From Geodermatophilus africanus (GTDB lineage: Bacteria; Actinomycetota; Actinomycetes; Mycobacteriales; Geodermatophilaceae), in assembly GCF_900107105.1 (NCBI RefSeq), contig NZ_FNOT01000007.1:124001-188000 (forward strand): a DNA stretch of 64,000 nt. The letters run 5' to 3'. The position numbers and the translations under genes are program-made. Each line of letters opens with the position of its first letter. Position 1 is the first letter of the stretch. Below are positions 8,998-17,693 of this stretch, one piece after another. The notes below the pieces were generated by a model that searched no databases, was not told the DNA's origin, and was given only the letters and a program-made list of their open reading frames with translations.

Positions 8998-10409
8998 GCC
9001 CGCACGCCCGCCATGAGCTGGTCGAGGCCGGGGGCGGCGGGCAGGTCGAGGGCCGCGGTGGCGACGGCCTGCGCGGCGTCGGCGTCGAGCACGCGGGCGG
9101 CGTTGAGCCGGAACTTCTCGGCCAGCTCGGCCGAGCTCAGCGGGTTCTGCGGCCCGCCGCGGTTGGCGTCGACCCGCACCTCGTGCCGGGTGCCGTCGCG
9201 GGTGGTCACCCGCAGCACCGCCGGGAACTGGTGCGGGAAGATCTCGTCGCAACGGGCGTCGGGGACGCAGCGGACCAGCGCGGCCAGGGCCAGCCGCTCG
9301 GGGTCGGCTGCCGCGGCGTCGGTGAAGTCCTCGTGGAAGACGCCCAGGCCGCCGCCCCCGGTCAGCGCGGCGGCCACCGTGTAGGGCCCGCTGAACGCCG
9401 CGTGGTAGCCCGACCGGGGGCGGGCCTTCTCCTCGGGCGGGGCGCCGATCGTGCGCAGCACCGCGGTCGGCGCGCCCAGCTCGATCTCGGTCACGTCCTG
9501 CGGCCGCACCCCCTGGGCGCGCAGCTGCAGGGCCGCGTCGATGCCCGCGTGGGTGAAGTGGTTGCAGGGGTAGGGCTTGAAGAAGATGCCGGGCAGTTCC
9601 CAGTGCTCGCCGAGCCGGTCGACCACCGCGTCGACGTCGGCCCGCTCCCCGCAGAACGCGTGCAGGAAGCCGAACCGGCCCTCGACCACGGTGGGTGGGC
9701 CGGTGAGCCCGTGCCGCGCCAGGTCGGCGGCGGCGACCCCGGCGTGCGCGGCCCAGCCGCCGTGCACCCGCTTGACGGTGCCGCCGGTCCGGTTGGCCTC
9801 GAGCAGCCCGGCGCCCATCGAGGCGGCGATCCCGGCCGCGTGCGCGATGCCCTCGGCGTCGAGCCCGCCGACCGTGGCCGCGGCGACGGCCGCCCCGACC
9901 GCGCCGCAGATCGAGGTGGCGTGCTGGCCGCGCTCGAAGAACTCGCTGTTGCCCAGCGCCTCGTCGTACCCGCCCATGCCCAGCCGGACGGCCACCTCGA
10001 TGCCCACCCCGGCGGCGTCGAGCAGTGCCGCCCCCGTGGCGCCGCGAGCCTCGGCGACGGCCAGGGCGGCCGGCACGACCGGGGAGGAGGGGTGCAGCAC
10101 CGACGGCAGGTGGGTGTCGTCGAAGTCCAGCGAGTGCGCCAGCGTGCCGTTGACCAGCGCGGCCGAGGCCGCGGGGACCTTCAGCCCCGTGCCGATGGCG
10201 GTGGCCTGCGGGGTGCCGCCCCACTCGCGCACGACGGCGGTCACGGCCGTGGCGGAGACCTCCCCGCTGGCGGCCAGGCTGTTGCCGAGCAGGTCCAGGA
10301 CCCGGCGGGCGACGTCCTCCCGCAGTCCCTCCGGGAGGCCCTCCTCGCGGGTGTGCGCGGCCAGCTCGGCGAGCCGGGCGACGACGGTGGGGCGGCTCAT
10401 GCCGCTCAT
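8994..10409 (-). CDS. MmgE/PrpD family protein (copy 3, canonical signature)
   Basis: A 471-aa MmgE/PrpD protein and the most canonical of the four in this locus: NGTLAHSLDFDDTHLPSVLH at about residues 88-107, VVPAALAVAEARG, GIEVAVRLG, FFKPYPCNHFTHAGIDA and a C-terminal NPLSSAELAEKFRLNA. This is the pattern of 2-methylcitrate dehydratase and cis-aconitate decarboxylase type enzymes. No prpB or prpC is nearby, so a propionate role is not supported. Two in-frame ATGs exist (10409 and 10400); the first gives the ATGA overlap with the cyclase stop and is preferred. Confidence 0.92.
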   Translation of the reverse strand: MSGMSRPTVVARLAELAAHTREEGLPEGLREDVARRVLDLLGNSLAASGEVSATAVTAVVREWGGTPQATAIGTGLKVPAASAALVNGTLAHSLDFDDTHLPSVLHPSSPVVPAALAVAEARGATGAALLDAAGVGIEVAVRLGMGGYDEALGNSEFFERGQHATSICGAVGAAVAAATVGGLDAEGIAHAAGIAASMGAGLLEANRTGGTVKRVHGGWAAHAGVAAADLARHGLTGPPTVVEGRFGFLHAFCGERADVDAVVDRLGEHWELPGIFFKPYPCNHFTHAGIDAALQLRAQGVRPQDVTEIELGAPTAVLRTIGAPPEEKARPRSGYHAAFSGPYTVAAALTGGGGLGVFHEDFTDAAAADPERLALAALVRCVPDARCDEIFPHQFPAVLRVTTRDGTRHEVRVDANRGGPQNPLSSAELAEKFRLNAARVLDADAAQAVATAALDLPAAPGLDQLMAGVRA

Positions 10410-11257
10410 GCCGCGACCGCGGCGACGGGCCGGATCGGGGAGCCGGTGCCGCCGACGATCCGCAGCGGCGCCATGACGAAGGTGAACTCGGTGAGCCCCT
10501 CGGCCGCGGCGGTCTCCAGGGCGAGGTGCTCGAGGATGTGGATGCCCGCCTCGACCAGCAGGATCCGGTGCACCGGCAGCACCGAGTGCCCGGCTCCGGG
10601 CTGGATCTGCTCGAACGCGGTGGTGTCCGCGCCGGCGGCCACGACCCCGGCCTCGGCCAGCCAGCGGCCGGCCTCGGGGGTGGCGCCGGGGACGCCGTCC
10701 TGCTGGCCCAGGTACACCGACGGGTTGTCGAAGTGACGGGCCCAGCCGGTCCGCACCAGCGCGACGTCCCCCGGGCCGGGCCGGGCGCCGGCCCGCTCGG
10801 CGGCGGCCTCGAGGTCGTCGGCGGTGACGCCGTAGCCGGCCGGCAGGACGTCGACGCCGCGGGCCGCGGCCACGTCGAGCAGCACCCCGCGGGTCAGCAG
10901 CGCCGGCGTGTGCTCGGCGCCCAGCTCGCGGAACACCCCGCCGGTCTGCGCCGCGGCGGCGTCGACCCCGCCGTGCATCAGGCCGTCGTGGCTGACGTGG
11001 GAGAGCGCGTCGACGTGGGTGCCGACGTGGCCGCCGGTCACGATGATCTCGTTGGCCGCCGACCCGCCGTCGGGGCGCACCATGTCGCCGTGCCGCCGGA
11101 TGAGCGTCATCCGGAAGCCGGGGTGGTTGGGCGAGCACGGCATGCCGGTGAAGTGGGGGTGGCCCAGTTCGACGAGCCGCACGCCGCCGCGGACGGCGGC
11201 GAGCAGGGCGTCGGTCCCGGTGCCGGCCACCGGGGAGGTGGCTCGCGGGCTGGTCAT
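10406..11257 (-). CDS. Cyclase family protein (kynurenine-formamidase-like metal hydrolase)
   Basis: A 283-aa cyclase-family metal-dependent hydrolase. The metal motif HVGTHVDALSH (HxGTHxDxxxH) is intact at about residues 78-88, and GAGHSVLPVHRILLVEAGIHILEHL forms the second conserved block near 222-247 (in parts). Relatives hydrolyse formylkynurenine, isatin or cyclic amides and lactones. In this operon it could open a ring or remove an amide (inference). ATG at 11257 overlaps the CitE-like gene as ATGA. The first 25 residues are less conserved. Confidence 0.87.
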   Translation of the reverse strand: MTSPRATSPVAGTGTDALLAAVRGGVRLVELGHPHFTGMPCSPNHPGFRMTLIRRHGDMVRPDGGSAANEIIVTGGHVGTHVDALSHVSHDGLMHGGVDAAAAQTGGVFRELGAEHTPALLTRGVLLDVAAARGVDVLPAGYGVTADDLEAAAERAGARPGPGDVALVRTGWARHFDNPSVYLGQQDGVPGATPEAGRWLAEAGVVAAGADTTAFEQIQPGAGHSVLPVHRILLVEAGIHILEHLALETAAAEGLTEFTFVMAPLRIVGGTGSPIRPVAAVAA

Positions 11258-12141
11258 CGAGGACCTCCAGGGGGCGAGGCGGGGGTGGGGACGGCGGACG
11301 GTGCGGGCCGGGGGACCCGCGAGAGGACGACGCGGGCGCGGGCGACGACGGCGGGGTCGACGAAGCGGCCGTCGGGGTCCAGGACGGCGGACTCGCCGCG
11401 GCCGGCGGCCTCCTCGGCCGCGGCCAGGACCTGCTCGGCGGCGCGCACCTCCTCGTCGGAGGGGGTGTAGACCTCGTGGACGACGGCGATCTGCCGGGGG
11501 TGGACGACCGACCGCCCCCAGAAGCCGGTGGCGCGGCCGGCGCGGCTGCTGTCCCGCAGCCCGTCGAGGTCGGCGACGTCGGTCCACACGCTCTGCACCG
11601 GCGCGGGCAGCCCGGCGGCGCGCGCGGCGACGACCACAGCGCCGCGCGCCCAGCGCAGCCCCTCGTCCCGGTCGACCAGGAGGTCGGCGGCCAGGTCGGC
11701 TTCGCCGAGCCCCAGCCCGCAGACCAGCTCGGAGGCGGCGGCCAGCTCGGCGGCGCGGGCCAGGCCGCGGGCGCTCTCCAGCAGGACCTGCAGGCGGGCG
11801 CCGGTGCGCTCGGCCACCTCGCGGACGGCGTCGGGATCCTCGGCGCGCGGGACGCGCAGCCCGGCGACCGGCGCGCCGGCCAGGGCGGCGACGTCGCGCC
11901 GGCCGGCGTCGGTTTCCGGCGGGTTCACCCGCACCCACAGCGGCGGCCCGCCGACGTCCCCCGCGCGCTCGGCGACCAGCGCGACGGTCAGCTCCCGGGC
12001 CGCGTCCTTCTGCGCCGCGGGGACGGCGTCCTCCAGGTCGACGACGACCGCGTCCGCGCCGGCCGCCAGCGCTTTGGTCACCCGCTCCGGCCGGTGGCCC
12101 GGCACGTACAGCCACGACCGGGGCGCCGCGGGTGCCGTCAC
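11254..12141 (-). CDS. HpcH/HpaI aldolase family CoA ester lyase (CitE-like)
   Basis: A 295-aa CitE-like protein: SWLYVPGHRPERV at about residues 9-21, ADAVVVDLEDAVP at 29-41 with the metal-binding region, LWVRVNPPET with the conserved Arg, a later LLESARGL block in which Glu is the second metal ligand, and GFWGRSVVHPRQI near 217-229. Relatives cleave malyl-CoA, citramalyl-CoA or similar esters to acetyl-CoA plus an oxo acid (family knowledge). It follows a CoA transferase gene with a four-base overlap, so activation then cleavage of a carboxylate is the natural reading. The Pro-rich C-terminus may be flexible. Confidence 0.89.
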   Translation of the reverse strand: MTAPAAPRSWLYVPGHRPERVTKALAAGADAVVVDLEDAVPAAQKDAARELTVALVAERAGDVGGPPLWVRVNPPETDAGRRDVAALAGAPVAGLRVPRAEDPDAVREVAERTGARLQVLLESARGLARAAELAAASELVCGLGLGEADLAADLLVDRDEGLRWARGAVVVAARAAGLPAPVQSVWTDVADLDGLRDSSRAGRATGFWGRSVVHPRQIAVVHEVYTPSDEEVRAAEQVLAAAEEAAGRGESAVLDPDGRFVDPAVVARARVVLSRVPRPAPSAVPTPASPPGGPR

Positions 12142-13322
12142 AGCGCGCCCCGGCGGCGCAGGTCGGCGACCTCGTCGGCGCCGTAGCCCAGCTCGCCCAG
12201 CACCTGCTCGGTGTGCTCGCCCAGGCGGGGACCGGCGCTGCGGATCTCTCCAGGCGTGTCCGACAGCCGGAAGAGCACGTTCTGCATGAGCACCGACCCC
12301 AGCTCCGGGTCGGGCACCCGCACCAGCGTGCCCAGCGCCGCGAACTGCGGGTCGTCGACGACGTCCCGGACGTCGTAGATGGGGGCCACCGCCGCCTGGG
12401 CCTCCTCGAAGGCGCGCACGACCTCGTCGCGGTCCCGCTCGGCGACCCAGGAGCCGACCGCCTCGTCGAGTTCGTCGGCGTGCCGGGCGCGCTCGGCCCC
12501 GGAGGCGAACCAGGGCTCGTCGACGTACTCGGGGTGCCCGACCAGCCGCACCACCCGCTCGGCGATGTTCTGCGAGCTGGTGGAGATGGCCACCCACCGG
12601 CCGTCGCGGGTCCGGTAGGTGTTGCGGGGGGCGTTGTTGGCCGAGCGGTTGCCGGTCCGCTGCTGCACCTGCCCGGTCGCGTCGTAGACGGTCGGCTGCG
12701 GCCCGACGACGGTGAGGATCGGCTCGATGATCGCCAGGTCGACGACCTGGCCGCGGCCGGTGGCGTCCCGCGCCCTCAGCGCCGCCAGCGTGGCGTACGC
12801 GGCGGTGAGCGCGGAGATGCCGTCGGCCAGGCCGAACGGGGGCAGCGTCGGCGGGCCGTCGGGCTCGCCGGTGATGGCGGCGAACCCGCTCATCGCCTCG
12901 GCGAGGGTGCCGAAGCCCGGGCGGGAGGAGTAGGGGCCGAACTGGCCGAACCCGGTCACCCGCACCAGCACCAGGCCGGGGTTGTCCCGCGACAGCTCCT
13001 CGTAGCCGAGACCCCAGCGCTCCAGGGTGCCGGGACGGAAGTTCTCGATGACCACGTCGGCGCCGGCCGCCAGCCGGCGGAAGACCTCCTGGCCCGCGGC
13101 GTCGGAGAGGTTGAGCGTGACGCCGCGCTTGTTGCGGCCGACGACCTTGCCCCACAGGCCGACGCCGTCCTTGCTCGCGCCGTGGGTGCGGACCGGGTCG
13201 CCCCGGGGGTGCTCGACCTTGACGACGTCGGCGCCGAAGTCCCCGAGCATCGTCGCCGCCATCGGGCCGGCGAACAGCGTGGAGACGTCGAGGACGCGGA
13301 GTCCGGCGAGGGCTGCGGTCAT
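12138..13322 (-). CDS. CaiB/BaiF family (class III) CoA transferase
   Basis: A 394-aa class III CoA transferase. It opens LAGLRVLDVSTLFAGPMAAT and has GDFGADVVKVEHPRGDPVR at about 27-45, with the conserved KVEhP block. It continues NKRGVTLNLSD, IENFRPGTLERWG and ISALTAAYATLAALRARDATG. The catalytic Asp is expected in the TGRGQVVDLAI segment. It moves CoA from a donor such as succinyl-CoA to a free acid. It is first after the regulator in the minus arm, so it may activate the imported substrate or a product. ATG at 13322 overlaps the iclR stop. Confidence 0.92.
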   Translation of the reverse strand: MTAALAGLRVLDVSTLFAGPMAATMLGDFGADVVKVEHPRGDPVRTHGASKDGVGLWGKVVGRNKRGVTLNLSDAAGQEVFRRLAAGADVVIENFRPGTLERWGLGYEELSRDNPGLVLVRVTGFGQFGPYSSRPGFGTLAEAMSGFAAITGEPDGPPTLPPFGLADGISALTAAYATLAALRARDATGRGQVVDLAIIEPILTVVGPQPTVYDATGQVQQRTGNRSANNAPRNTYRTRDGRWVAISTSSQNIAERVVRLVGHPEYVDEPWFASGAERARHADELDEAVGSWVAERDRDEVVRAFEEAQAAVAPIYDVRDVVDDPQFAALGTLVRVPDPELGSVLMQNVLFRLSDTPGEIRSAGPRLGEHTEQVLGELGYGADEVADLRRRGAL

Positions 13323-14116
13323 GCGATGGCACGTCCTTCCGGGGACGGGATCCCGCCGCGCCAGCCCATGCCCCGCGAGATGCGGTCGGCGGCGGCGGTG
13401 ACGAGGGGGACGAAACGTTCGCGGGCCGCGGGGTCGACCCGTGCGGCGGGGCCGCACACGGAGATCGCGCCCTGTGCCCAGCCGTCGACGCCGAAGACCG
13501 GCGCGGCGACGGACCCGGCGCCCTCCTGGCGCTCGCCGTCGGTGCAGGCGTACCCGCGCCGGCGGATGTCGTCGAGGCGCCGGCGCAACCCGGTGGCGTC
13601 GACGATCGTGCGGTCGGTGAGCCGGTCCAGCGGGCCGGCCAGCACCGCCTCGACCTCGTCGTCGGGCAGGAAGGCGAGGATGCAGGTGCTCGAGCCGCCG
13701 GCGTGCAGCGGGAACCGCCGGCCCAGCTCCACGGTCATCTTGATCTCCCGGGCGCTCTCGACCTGGTCGAGGTAGACCCGGCCGCCGGGCACCCGGGCGG
13801 AGACCGTGGTCGTCTCGCCGGTCGCCTGCTGCAGCTCGCGGAGCACCGGGAGGGCGATCGTGCGCAGGTCGGACTCGCGCAGCGCGCGGGCGCCGATCGC
13901 GGCGGCGGCCGGGCCGAGGTGGTACTCCCGGGTGTCGACGTCGGGCAGCAGCAGCCCCCGGTTCACCAGCGTCTGCAGGATGCGGTGCACCACGGCCTTG
14001 GACAGCCCGAGCTCGCGGGCCACCGCAGAGACGCCCAGTCGCCGGGGGCCGTCCAGGAAGGCCAGCAGGACGTCGGCCACGCGACCGGCCCCCTCGTTGC
14101 CCGTGCTGTCGGCCAT
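13319..14116 (-). CDS. IclR-family transcriptional regulator (catabolic locus)
   Basis: A 265-aa IclR regulator. The N-terminal winged helix spans about residues 12-75 (LGVSAVARELGLSKAVVHRI), then the IclR effector domain with SARVPGGRVYLDQVESAREI and SSTCILAFLPDDE, ending in an AAPVFGVDGWAQGAISVCGP block. It is the promoter-proximal gene of the minus arm and probably controls both arms from the shared 222-base intergenic region, which holds two near-palindromes of TTCCGC-N3-GCGGAA type. ATG at 14116. The effector is probably the imported substrate or a CoA product (inference). Confidence 0.92.
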   Translation of the reverse strand: MADSTGNEGAGRVADVLLAFLDGPRRLGVSAVARELGLSKAVVHRILQTLVNRGLLLPDVDTREYHLGPAAAAIGARALRESDLRTIALPVLRELQQATGETTTVSARVPGGRVYLDQVESAREIKMTVELGRRFPLHAGGSSTCILAFLPDDEVEAVLAGPLDRLTDRTIVDATGLRRRLDDIRRRGYACTDGERQEGAGSVAAPVFGVDGWAQGAISVCGPAARVDPAARERFVPLVTAAADRISRGMGWRGGIPSPEGRAIA

Positions 14117-14158
14117 CCCTGCTCCCTCCACCACCGACCCCGCCGGCGTCCCCCGGTG

Positions 14159-14173
14159 TACCGCTGGGCGGAA
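14159..14173. promoter_or_regulatory. Candidate IclR operator, iclR side
   Basis: The 15-base sequence TACCGCTGGGCGGAA has arms TACCGC and GCGGAA around a 3-base centre, one mismatch from a perfect palindrome. It lies between the regulator start and its candidate promoter. The same consensus recurs at 14303-14317, 30747-30761 and 30778-30792. Confidence 0.5.
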
Positions 14174-14224
14174 CGATAGCCCGTCGCCGTGATCGACAGG
14201 AACCCCGAGCCGCTGTGCTGCGAG

Positions 14225-14253
14225 AATGTAGCGGCCTTGTATCTCCCTGTCGA
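14225..14253 (-). promoter_or_regulatory. Candidate promoter of the minus-strand catabolic operon
   Basis: Read on the minus strand: -35 TCGACA, 17-base spacer, -10 TACATT. This is a good fit to the main sigma factor consensus. Transcription would begin near 14218, about 100 bases before the iclR ATG, with the candidate operator in the leader. Confidence 0.5.
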
Positions 14254-14257
14254 TGTG

Positions 14258-14286
14258 TTGACCGGTCGGGAGGCTGCTGTCAGAGT
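14258..14286 (+). promoter_or_regulatory. Candidate promoter of the ABC importer operon
   Basis: TTGACC, a 17-base spacer and a weak -10 CAGAGT. It is placed back to back with the minus-strand promoter. The start would fall near 14293, just before the palindrome at 14303-14317, a position suited to repression. Confidence 0.35.
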
Positions 14287-14302
14287 GGTCTGCCACACGC
14301 CG

Positions 14303-14317
14303 TTCCGCTAGGAGGAA
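14303..14317. promoter_or_regulatory. Candidate IclR operator, importer side, overlapping the ribosome site
   Basis: TTCCGCTAGGAGGAA: arms TTCCGC and GAGGAA, one mismatch from the TTCCGC-N3-GCGGAA palindrome. Its right arm contains an AGGAGGAA ribosome-binding sequence, although 21 bases separate it from the ATG. Binding here would block the start of the importer transcript. Confidence 0.45.
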
Positions 14318-14338
14318 CGGTCGGAGCCGGGAGACGAC

Positions 14339-15586
14339 ATGCGAAAGCGCTGGACCCCCGCCCTGGCGGTCGCCCTGCCCGTGGTGCTCGCCGCCTGTGG
14401 CGGGTCGGCACCACCCGGAGCAACAGGGAGCGACGAGGGCGGGGGGACCGGCGACACGATCGTCATCGGCTCGCTGCACCCGCTCAGCGGCGCCGCCGCG
14501 GCCGACGGGCAGCAGATGGACAACGGCGCGCAGCTCGCCGTCGACGCCATCAACGAGGCCGGCGGCATCGAGTCCCTGGGCGGCGCGCAGCTGGAGCTGG
14601 CCAGCGCGGACACCCAGGGTGCGCCCGAGGTCGGCCAGAGCGAGGCGCAGCGGCTGATCCAGGAAGGCGCGGTCGCGCTGGTGGGCACCTACCAGAGCGC
14701 GGTGAGCCAGAACGTCGCGGCGACCGCCGAGCGCAACCAGGTGCCCTTCGTCATCGACGTCTCCAGCGCAGACGAGATCCTGCAGCAGGGCTACACGTAC
14801 ACGTTCCGGCTGCAGCCCAGTGCCGAGGTCCTGGGGCAGCGCGGCGCCGAGTACCTCGCCCAGGTCTCGGAGGCCGCAGGCGCCCCCGCGCAGACGGTGG
14901 CCGTGCTGCACGAGCAGGGGCCCTTCGGCACCGCCATCACCGAGAGCTTCCGCGCCCAGGCGGAGCAGCTCGGGATGACGGTGGGTGAGGTCATCACCTA
15001 CGACGCGGCCAACGTCTCGGACTTCACCACCCAGATCACCACGGTGCAGGAGTCCGGCGCCGACGTCCTCATGGTGGCCGGCTACTACCGCGACGGCGTG
15101 CTGGTCGCGAACGCGGTGCAGACCGTCGGTCCGGAGCTCGACGCCGTCTACGGCGTGGCCAACGGCGCGTTCGACACCCCGCAGTTCCCCGGCGAGGTCG
15201 GCGCGGCCGGCGAGGGCGTCTTCGACGCCAACTACCGGCTCGACATCACCAACCCGGAGACCCAGGAGCTGGCCGAGCTCTACGAGCAGACCCACGGCGA
15301 CCAGATGCGCACCGCGGCGGTGCTCTCCCACGAAGCCGTGCGGGTCGTCGCCGACGCCCTGGAGCGAGCGGGGGACACCGACCCGGCCGCGCTGCGCGAC
15401 GCGATCGCCGAGACCCAGCTGGAGTCGCTGATGGCCCAGTCCGGACCGATCGCCTTCACCGAGACCGGTGAGAACGAGAACGCGACCCCGATCCTCATGC
15501 AGGTCCTCGACGGCAACGTCCGCCAGGTGTACCCCGAGGAGTACGCCGAGACCCCGCCGGTGTACCCGGCGCCGCCGGGGCTGTGA
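14339..15586 (+). CDS. ABC transporter substrate-binding lipoprotein (LivJ-like)
   Basis: A 415-aa periplasmic-type binding protein of the branched-chain amino acid/amide family. It has a lipoprotein signal with Cys20 in VVLAAC, a Gly/Ser-rich linker, then DTIVIGSLHPLSGAAAADGQ, typical of LivJ-like domains, and two Rossmann-like lobes (for example ALVGTYQSAVSQNVAATAE). It captures the substrate outside the cell for the LivHMGF homologues that follow with overlapping starts. Family members bind amino acids, amides, urea or aromatic and dicarboxylic acids, so the ligand is open; the neighbouring catabolic genes favour a carboxylate or imide. Confidence 0.92.
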   Translation: MRKRWTPALAVALPVVLAACGGSAPPGATGSDEGGGTGDTIVIGSLHPLSGAAAADGQQMDNGAQLAVDAINEAGGIESLGGAQLELASADTQGAPEVGQSEAQRLIQEGAVALVGTYQSAVSQNVAATAERNQVPFVIDVSSADEILQQGYTYTFRLQPSAEVLGQRGAEYLAQVSEAAGAPAQTVAVLHEQGPFGTAITESFRAQAEQLGMTVGEVITYDAANVSDFTTQITTVQESGADVLMVAGYYRDGVLVANAVQTVGPELDAVYGVANGAFDTPQFPGEVGAAGEGVFDANYRLDITNPETQELAELYEQTHGDQMRTAAVLSHEAVRVVADALERAGDTDPAALRDAIAETQLESLMAQSGPIAFTETGENENATPILMQVLDGNVRQVYPEEYAETPPVYPAPPGL

Positions 15587-16638
15587 CCCGGCCGACCACG
15601 GCGCACGGCGCCCCCGCGGAGGACGGGGGCGCCGTGACCGCCGCGGACCCGGCGACGGACACCCCCGTCGCCGCCACCGGAGGACGCGCGTGGTGGCGCG
15701 GCGCGGTGGGCCGCACCGCGCTGGTGCTCCTCCTGGCCGTCCTCGCCGTCGCCCTCGCCTACTGGCGCTCGGGCAGCGGGGTGGTCGTCAGCCAGGCCGT
15801 CGTCACGGGGATCCTCATCGGCGGCGTGTACGGGCTGGTCGCCATGGGGCTCACCCTCATCTTCGGCGTCCTCGACATCGTGAACTTCGCGCACGGCGCC
15901 TTCCTCGCCGTCGCCCTCTACGTCACCGTGGAGATGACGGGACGGTTCGGCGTCCACCCCTACCTGGCGCTGCTCGTCGCCGTGCCGGTGATGTTCCTGC
16001 TCGGGGCGGCGGTGCAGCGGGGCATCCTGTCCTTCTCGATCGGCCAGCCGCTGGAGAATCAGCTGCTGATCACGCTCGGCCTGGCCCTGCTGATCGACAA
16101 CCTGCTCCTGCTGGTCTTCGGCCCCAACCCGCGGTCGGTCGCGCTGCCCGGCGACAGCGGCGTCGAGATCCTCGGCGCGGTCGCGACCGTCTCCCGCCTG
16201 CTGGCGTTCGGCGTGGCGCTGGTGCTCGCCGCCCTGCTCTACCTGCTGCTCCAGCGGACCCGGCTCGGCACCGCGATCCGTGCGGTGGCGGCCAACGACA
16301 CCGGCGCGCAGCTGGTGGGCATCGACACCCGGCGGATCTACATGCTCACCTTCGCCATCGGGACCGCGTGCGCGGGAGCGGCGGGGGTCCTGGTCTCACC
16401 GCTGGTCACCATCGAGCCGACCACGGGCGAGCTGTTCAACATCATCGCCTTCGTCGTCGTCGTGCTCGGCGGGATGGGCAACGTCGTCGGTGCGCTCGTC
16501 GGTGGCCTGCTCATCGGGCTCACCGAGCAGCTCGGGGCGCTGTACCTGCCGGGCCAGAGCCCGCTGCTGGCGGTGTTCGTCGTCTTCGTCCTCGTCCTCT
16601 TCCTGCGTCCGCAGGGCCTGTTCGGGAGCAAGGCATGA
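15583..16638 (+). CDS. Branched-chain-type ABC transporter permease (LivH-like)
   Basis: A 351-aa integral membrane permease. A 45-residue polar N-terminal extension precedes the usual helices. GILIGGVYGLVAMGLTLIFGVLDIVNFAHG at about 70-99 (in parts) is the LivH signature, and GTAIRAVAANDTGAQLVGID is the cytoplasmic loop that docks the ATPase. The C-terminus runs VFVVFVLVLFLRPQGLFG. It forms the channel with the LivM-like protein. GTG start overlaps the binding-protein stop as GTGA. The extension is longer than usual and an internal start is possible. Confidence 0.92.
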   Translation: MTRPTTAHGAPAEDGGAVTAADPATDTPVAATGGRAWWRGAVGRTALVLLLAVLAVALAYWRSGSGVVVSQAVVTGILIGGVYGLVAMGLTLIFGVLDIVNFAHGAFLAVALYVTVEMTGRFGVHPYLALLVAVPVMFLLGAAVQRGILSFSIGQPLENQLLITLGLALLIDNLLLLVFGPNPRSVALPGDSGVEILGAVATVSRLLAFGVALVLAALLYLLLQRTRLGTAIRAVAANDTGAQLVGIDTRRIYMLTFAIGTACAGAAGVLVSPLVTIEPTTGELFNIIAFVVVVLGGMGNVVGALVGGLLIGLTEQLGALYLPGQSPLLAVFVVFVLVLFLRPQGLFGSKA

Positions 16639-17693
16639 CCGCGACCGCCGAGCGGGAGGCCGCGGCGGCGCCCCTGCCCCGCCCCGCGTGGGGCCGGCAC
16701 CTCGTCGCCGTCGCCGTCCTGGCCGTCGTCCTCGTGCCGCTGCCGCTGGTGCTGCCGGCCGCGCAGCAGTCGGTGGCCGTGCGCGTGCTGGTCTTCGCGA
16801 TCCTGGCCATCGGCTGGAACGTGATGAGCGGCTTCGGCGGCATGTTCAGCTTCGGCCACGCCGCCTACTTCGGCCTCGGCGCCTACGTCAGCGTCTGGCT
16901 GCTGGTGGAGCGCGGCATCTCGCCGTGGATCGGGATGCTGGTCGGGATGGTCGTGGCGGGGGCCTTCGCCGCGCTCATCGGCTTCCTGGCGCTGCGCTAC
17001 CGGCTCAAGGGCGCCTACTTCGCGCTGGCGACCTTCGCCTTCGCCGAGATGCTCCGGCTGATCGCCATCAACAGCGACCTGGTCAACCGGGCGGTGGGCT
17101 ACAACGTGCCGCTGCGGTCGGAGCCCTCCTGGGCGTACATGCAGTTCGAGCCCGGCTCGGCGAACTACTTCTGGATCGCCCTGGCCCTGACGGTGGTCGC
17201 GCTGGTCGTCACCATCCTCTTCCTGCGCTCGCGGCAGGGGCGGTTCACCGTCGCGGTCCGGGACGACGAGGACGCCGCCGCGGCCCTGGGCATCCCGGTG
17301 ATGCGCACCAAGCTGATCACCATCGCGCTGTCCGGCGCGATCACGTCGGTGGCCGGGACGTTCTACGTCCAGTACTACTTCTTCGTCGACCCCGACGTCG
17401 CCTTCGGCAACAGCGTCTCGATCCAGGCGATCCTGCCGGCGGTCATCGGGGGCGTGGCGACGATCTGGGGTCCCGTCATCGGCGCCGCGGTCCTCGGTCC
17501 GCTCAACGACGTCACCGCCACGGTGCTCCGCAACCCACCGCCGGCGCTGGACTTCCTGCAGGGCCGGGCCGGGCTGGACGTCGTCCTCTACGCCCTGCTG
17601 CTGATCCTCATCGTGCTGCTGCTGCCCCAGGGGGTCTACGGCGCGATCCGCGACCGGGTCCAGCGACGACGTGCGGGGAGGCGACCGGCATGA
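16635..17693 (+). CDS. Branched-chain-type ABC transporter permease (LivM-like)
   Basis: A 352-aa second permease subunit. SGFGGMFSFGHAAYFGLGAY at about residues 67-86 is the LivM signature. ALRYRLKGAYFALATFAFAEM and the ATPase-docking loop VAVRDDEDAAAALGIPVMRTK follow, and the protein ends with a hydrophobic helix and LLPQGVYGAIRDR. It has about eight to ten membrane segments. ATG overlaps the LivH-like stop (ATGA), and the next gene starts within its own stop, so subunit synthesis is coupled. Confidence 0.92.
   Translation: MTATAEREAAAAPLPRPAWGRHLVAVAVLAVVLVPLPLVLPAAQQSVAVRVLVFAILAIGWNVMSGFGGMFSFGHAAYFGLGAYVSVWLLVERGISPWIGMLVGMVVAGAFAALIGFLALRYRLKGAYFALATFAFAEMLRLIAINSDLVNRAVGYNVPLRSEPSWAYMQFEPGSANYFWIALALTVVALVVTILFLRSRQGRFTVAVRDDEDAAAALGIPVMRTKLITIALSGAITSVAGTFYVQYYFFVDPDVAFGNSVSIQAILPAVIGGVATIWGPVIGAAVLGPLNDVTATVLRNPPPALDFLQGRAGLDVVLYALLLILIVLLLPQGVYGAIRDRVQRRRAGRRPA

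Noticed and set aside
2800..10409. A methylcitrate (propionate) cluster based on prpD-like genes
   Set aside because: No methylcitrate synthase, methylisocitrate lyase or propionyl-CoA synthetase is nearby, and three of the four copies have non-canonical active-site loops.
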